Source: Paramagnetospirillum magnetotacticum MS-1 (GTDB taxonomy: Bacteria > Pseudomonadota > Alphaproteobacteria > Rhodospirillales > Magnetospirillaceae). From it: a DNA stretch of 64,000 nt. The stretch covers positions 379,501-443,500 of the forward strand of contig NZ_JXSL01000030.1 of NCBI RefSeq assembly GCF_000829825.1, written 5' to 3'. The notes under the pieces are model-generated. The model was not told the DNA's origin and did no database searches. It worked only from the letters and a program-made list of their open reading frames with translations. Every line of letters starts with the position of its first letter. Position 1 is the stretch's first letter. A program made the position numbers and the translations under genes. Shown one piece after another: positions 60,605-64,000 of the stretch.

Positions 60605-61495
60605 TTAGCCCTTCGGCCGAACGCCCAGGATGTGGCTGATGGCATAGGCCAGATCGGCGCGGTTCAGGGTGTAAAAGTGAAACTGCTCCACCCCCTCGGC
60701 GGCCAGGATGCGGCATTGCTCGGCGGCCATGGTGGCGGCGACCAGACGGCGCGTCTCGGGGTCGTCGTCCAGGCCTTCGAACAGATCGGCCATCCAGCCG
60801 GGAATGCTGGCCCCGCAGGCGGCCGAGAATTTCTGCACCTGGGCGAAATTGGTCACCGGCAGGATGCCGGGCAGGATCGGCACGGTGATGCCCGCCTTGG
60901 CGGCGCGCTCGCGGAAGGACAGGAAGACCGCCGGGTCGAAGAAGTACTGGCTGATGGCCCGGTTGGCGCCCGCATCGATCTTGCGCTTCAGATTGTCGAG
61001 ATCGAAATCGGCCGAGGGCGCATCGGGATGCTTCTCAGGATAGGCGGCCACCGAAATCTCGAAATCGGCGATGCGCTTCAAGCCCGCCACCAGATCGGCG
61101 GCATAGGCATAGCCCTGGGGGTGGGCGGCATAGGCCTGACCGTCCGGCATGTCGCCGCGCAGGGCCACGATGTGGCGGATGCCCTCGTCCCAATAACGGC
61201 GCGCGATGTCGTCCACCTCGCCCTTGGCATGGCCGACGCAGGTGAGATGGGCGGCGGGCTTCAGATTGGTTTCGCGGGCGATGCGCACCACGGTCTCGTG
61301 GGTGCGTTCGCGCGTCGTGCCGCCAGCGCCATAGGTCACCGAGACGAATTGCGGCGCCAGCGGCGCCAGACGCTGGACGCATTCCCACAACGAGACCTGC
61401 ATCTTTTCGGTCTTCGGAGGAAAGAACTCGAAGGAGACGCTGACCGGCTTGCGGCTTGCGGCGGCGATAGGCAGTTCGGAACGGGGGAGGCTCAA
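60605..61495 (-). CDS. metF: Methylenetetrahydrofolate reductase
   Basis: A 296-residue MetF that uses FAD and NADH to make 5-methyltetrahydrofolate for MetH. It shows SFEFFPPKTEKMQVSLWE at the N-terminus with the catalytic Glu, FVSVTYGAGGTTRERTHETV, HLTCVGHAKGEVDDI, ALRGDMP and AISQYFFDPAVF. Its ATG overlaps the stop codon of the upstream regulator gene, so the three met genes read as one unit. Confidence 0.95.
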   Translation of the reverse strand: MSLPRSELPIAAASRKPVSVSFEFFPPKTEKMQVSLWECVQRLAPLAPQFVSVTYGAGGTTRERTHETVVRIARETNLKPAAHLTCVGHAKGEVDDIARRYWDEGIRHIVALRGDMPDGQAYAAHPQGYAYAADLVAGLKRIADFEISVAAYPEKHPDAPSADFDLDNLKRKIDAGANRAISQYFFDPAVFLSFRERAAKAGITVPILPGILPVTNFAQVQKFSAACGASIPGWMADLFEGLDDDPETRRLVAATMAAEQCRILAAEGVEQFHFYTLNRADLAYAISHILGVRPKG

Positions 61496-62457
61496 CGCGT
61501 CGCTCCTGTGGACTTTAAAGTCGGTTGGGGTTTTTGGGCGGTCCAGACCACCACGGTCAAGGGCTTGCCGGGCAGGCGCGACACTGGGCCGGGTTCCAGC
61601 CCGGCGGCGCGCACCCAGCCCTCCACCTCGGCATCCTCGAAGCCGAGACGGCGATGGGCATGCTGATCGCGCAAGGCTTCCTCGCCATGGGGAGCGAAGT
61701 CGACCACGGCCAGTCTGCCGCCCGGTTCCAGCACGCGGGCGGCCTCGGCCACCAGGGCGGCAGGGTCGGCAGCGTAATGCAGCACCTGATGAATGGTCAC
61801 CGCATCGGCACTGGCGGCGGGCAGGGGAAGTTGGGCGATATCGCCCTGGCGCACCATGCAGTTGCTCAAGGAAAGCCGCTCCAGGTTGGTGCGGGCGACG
61901 GACAGCATCTCGCGCGACAGATCGATGCCGATGGCGCGCTCCACATGGGGGCCCAGCACCTCCAGCACCCGGCCGGTGCCGGTGCCCATATCCACCAGAT
62001 CATGGACGCGACGCCCGGCGAACACGGCCATCAGGGCCTTTTCCACTTCGGCCTCGTCCACCTGCAGCGACCGGATCTCGTTCCAGCGCGACGCATTGTC
62101 GCGGAAATAGGCCTGGGCCCGGTCGGCGCGCACCGCGCGGATGGCCGAGAGGCGCTGCTGATCCAGCGTCAGGGTCTGATCGGCCTCGGGCAGCAGGTCC
62201 AGCAGTCGCCGGGCCACGGCCCCGCCCCGGCCCTTATTGGCGGCCAGACGATAGAAGACCCAGGCGCCCTCGGGAAAGCGGTCAAGCAATCCGGCCTCGC
62301 ACATGAGCTTCAGGTGACGCGATACGCGCGGCTGGCTCTGGCCCAGAATCTGGGTGATCTCGGTCACGGTCAGCTCGCCCTGGGCAAGCAGATGCAGCAG
62401 CCGAAGCCTGGTCGGCTCGGCGGCGGCCCGCAATCCCGTCAGCAAGGTTTCCACCAC
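61492..62457 (-). CDS. sahR: ArsR-type regulator fused to a methyltransferase fold (SahR-like)
   Basis: A 321-residue protein. Residues 1-90 are an ArsR-family winged helix (LAQGELTVTEITQILGQSQPRVSRHLKLMCEAGLL). Residues 140-300 are a Rossmann methyltransferase domain with DMGTGTGRVLEVLG and IGIDLSREMLSVAR. This fusion beside metF and metH matches SahR, which represses methionine-cycle genes until S-adenosylhomocysteine binds the methyltransferase-like domain. Enzymatic activity is a less likely option. The GTG start follows GGGGAG. It overlaps metF by four bases. Confidence 0.85.
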   Translation of the reverse strand: MVETLLTGLRAAAEPTRLRLLHLLAQGELTVTEITQILGQSQPRVSRHLKLMCEAGLLDRFPEGAWVFYRLAANKGRGGAVARRLLDLLPEADQTLTLDQQRLSAIRAVRADRAQAYFRDNASRWNEIRSLQVDEAEVEKALMAVFAGRRVHDLVDMGTGTGRVLEVLGPHVERAIGIDLSREMLSVARTNLERLSLSNCMVRQGDIAQLPLPAASADAVTIHQVLHYAADPAALVAEAARVLEPGGRLAVVDFAPHGEEALRDQHAHRRLGFEDAEVEGWVRAAGLEPGPVSRLPGKPLTVVVWTAQKPQPTLKSTGATR

Positions 62458-62485
62458 GAGGACTCCCCTTCATATCCAAAAACAT

Positions 62486-62510
62486 ATAAACATATCTTTA
62501 TGCGGATATG
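62486..62510. promoter_or_regulatory. Palindromic operator of the sahR-metF-metH operon
   Basis: ATAAA-CATATC-TTTAT (62486-62501) and overlapping CATATC-N8-GATATG (62491-62510) are nested palindromes 29 bases upstream of the sahR start. AT-rich half-sites of this type are expected for SahR, so autoregulation is likely. The plus-strand mlaA gene starts 215 bases further right. Confidence 0.65.
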
Positions 62511-62724
62511 AAGCCTTGATTGCGGACAGTCCCTCGGGTGTTCACTCCATGGTGCGCTTTTGCCACAGGAATCGCCTTAGCTTCGGCAAAACTCCCCTTC
62601 CCCTCTAGCCATTAGGTCTGGACTATGATACCTCGGAATATTGGGGGCGGAGTGGCTCCCGTCCAAGGGGGCGTGCTGTCGTGCGCTCGTTATCTTGACC
62701 AAAGGTACAGAAGGTACGCAGCCC

Positions 62725-63537
62725 ATGAATGCCACGCGCCGGACCATCGCCCGCCTCGTTGCTCCCGTGTTTGCCCTGGCGCTTGTCGCCGGTTGTGCGA
62801 CACCGCCTCCTGCCAACGACAAGGAAGCGGTCGCTGAATGGGAACAAGTCAACGATCCGCTGGAGCCCATGAACCGGGCGATTTTCGATTTCAACCTCTT
62901 CGCCGACAAATACGCCATCAAGCCAGCGGCCCAGGGCTATCGCTACGTCATGCCGAAATTCGGGCGCGAGCGGGTGCACAACATTCTCACCAACCTGAAC
63001 AGCCCGCTGACCTTCGTCAACGACGTGCTGCAGGGCGAAACCGACCGCGCGGTGCAGACCTTCTTCCGCGCCATGCTGAACAGCACTTTCGGCCTGGCCG
63101 GCTTCATCGACATCGCGACCCCCGCCGGTATTCCTCCCCATGAGGAAGACTTTGGCCAGACCCTGGCGGTCTGGGGGGTGGGCGAGGGTCCCTTCCTGAT
63201 GCTGCCCATCTTCGGGCCGTCCAATCCCCGCGATACCGTGGGCCTGGTGGCCGAGATGTTCGCCGACCCCTTCGATTGGGCCATGGCCAGCGTGGGCAAG
63301 GAATATATCAGCTATGCCCGCATGGGCATGACCGGCCTGGACAAGCGCGAGGATCTGCTCGACACCCTGGACGAGATCGAGCGTACGTCGCTTGACTACT
63401 ACGCGTCGATCCGCTCGCTCTATCGCCAGCATCGGGCGTCCGAGATCAAGAATGGCCGTGGCGGCGGAGAAAAGATCCCGGCCCCTGGTTTTACGCGAGC
63501 CGGTAAGGGCGACGAGCTTTCCCAGTCGGCGCAGTGA
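62725..63537 (+). CDS. mlaA: MlaA (VacJ) phospholipid-transport lipoprotein
   Basis: A 270-residue outer-membrane lipoprotein of the Mla pathway, which returns misplaced phospholipids to the inner membrane. A lipoprotein signal ends in LALVAGC, then NDPLEPMNRAIFDFN opens the MlaA fold, with FINDVLQG-like FVNDVLQGETDRA, FGLAGFIDIATPAGI, and GPFLMLPIFGPSNPRDTVG. The start at 62725 (MNATRRT) gives a normal signal peptide. mlaC follows after 23 bases. Confidence 0.94.
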   Translation: MNATRRTIARLVAPVFALALVAGCATPPPANDKEAVAEWEQVNDPLEPMNRAIFDFNLFADKYAIKPAAQGYRYVMPKFGRERVHNILTNLNSPLTFVNDVLQGETDRAVQTFFRAMLNSTFGLAGFIDIATPAGIPPHEEDFGQTLAVWGVGEGPFLMLPIFGPSNPRDTVGLVAEMFADPFDWAMASVGKEYISYARMGMTGLDKREDLLDTLDEIERTSLDYYASIRSLYRQHRASEIKNGRGGGEKIPAPGFTRAGKGDELSQSAQ

Positions 63538-63560
63538 CAGAGCATAGGCCGGACAAGACA

Positions 63561-64000
63561 ATGATTTCCCGTCGTTTCCTTCTCACCGCCCTGGTCGGGG
63601 CCTTCCTCGGCCTCGCCTCCGGCTCCGTTGCCTCCGCCGAGGCCGATCCCAAGGCCTTCGTCACCCAGCTGGCCGCCAAGGCCATGGAGACCATGACGGC
63701 CAAGGGGATTCCTGATGCCGAGCGCGCCCAGCGTTTCCGCACTCAATTCACCACGGATGTGGACCTGGCCGAGATCGGCAAGTTCGTCCTGGGCCGCCAT
63801 TGGCGCGCCGCCACCCCCGAACAGCAGCAGGAATTCCTCAAGGCCTTCGAGGATATCGTGGTCCTGACCTGGGCCACCCGGTTCAAGGATTACGGCGGCG
63901 ATCTGCGCCATTTGGTGACCAATGCCGCAGCCGATGGCGAACGGGGGGTCGTGGTCGATTCCAAGGTCGAACGCGACCACCAGACGCCCATCAATCTGCA
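63561..64000 (+). CDS. mlaC: MlaC phospholipid-binding periplasmic protein, partial
   Basis: The first about 146 residues of a Ttg2D/MlaC protein; the right edge cuts the rest. It has a signal peptide (RFLLTALVGAFLGLASGSVASA) with a twin-Arg-like start (SRRFLL), followed by FRTQFTTDVDLAEIGKFVLGRHWR and EFLKAFEDIVVLTWATRFKDYGG, both typical. MlaC carries phospholipid across the periplasm from MlaA to the MlaFEDB complex, whose genes are not in the window. Confidence 0.93.
   Translation, partial: MISRRFLLTALVGAFLGLASGSVASAEADPKAFVTQLAAKAMETMTAKGIPDAERAQRFRTQFTTDVDLAEIGKFVLGRHWRAATPEQQQEFLKAFEDIVVLTWATRFKDYGGDLRHLVTNAAADGERGVVVDSKVERDHQTPINL

Overview
The window is a chromosomal segment of a GC-rich alphaproteobacterium. 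Codon use, gene order and protein sequences (NasT-controlled nitrate assimilation, cob genes, TIGR02186/TauE pair, degenerate hemerythrins, a split tRNA-Arg(CCU)) fit the Rhodospirillales and most resemble Magnetospirillum. The genus is an inference from recognition, not from a search.

Layout. 1-2500: cobalamin lower-ligand genes cobT (left edge, minus), cobS and a cobC-like phosphatase, with a tiny open frame coupled between the last two. 2500-5220: a TonB-dependent (probably copper) receptor and a small DUF2946-like exported protein. 6054-16529: the nitrate assimilation locus nasT, nrtA-nrtB-nrtD, nasS-like sensor, nirB, nirD, nasA. Between nasT and nrtA lies a readable control region: a sigma-54 promoter, two hexaloop hairpins and an intrinsic terminator overlapping the second hairpin. 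16531-24448: envelope genes (GT39 and GT9 glycosyltransferases, glycerophosphodiesterase, class A penicillin-binding protein) and a nitronate-monooxygenase-like protein. 24787-31900: an UppP-like protein with an altered active site, then gltD-gltB. 32429-32724: tRNA-Arg(CCU) split by a group I intron. 32950-44957: trpS, DUF2333, TauE/TIGR02186/USP, nfuA, glucosaminidase, tldD, DUF3422, a PAS-GGDEF-EAL protein and a TerB-like protein.

45083-56684 is an integrated island of about 11.6 kb in tRNA-Thr(CGT), bounded by 51-bp direct repeats. It is poorer in GC than its surroundings and carries a tyrosine integrase, a second short tyrosine recombinase, a SpoVG-like protein, several small unknown genes, two PAS histidine kinases, a response regulator and a bacteriohemerythrin next to a decayed hemerythrin. 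Scattered through it, and seen nowhere else in the window, are short perfect palindromes of several recurring classes. One lies inside the recombinase coding sequence and one supplies a stop codon. No conjugation, replication or phage structural genes are visible.

56827-64000: tRNA-Leu(CAA); the methionine-cycle genes metH, metF and a SahR-like ArsR/methyltransferase regulator (minus strand) with a palindromic operator; then mlaA and mlaC (cut by the right edge).

The main functional links are: nitrate uptake, reduction to ammonium and GltBD assimilation; B12 lower-ligand synthesis and B12-dependent MetH; and an island-borne sensory set (hemerythrin, response regulator, kinases) that may sense oxygen.
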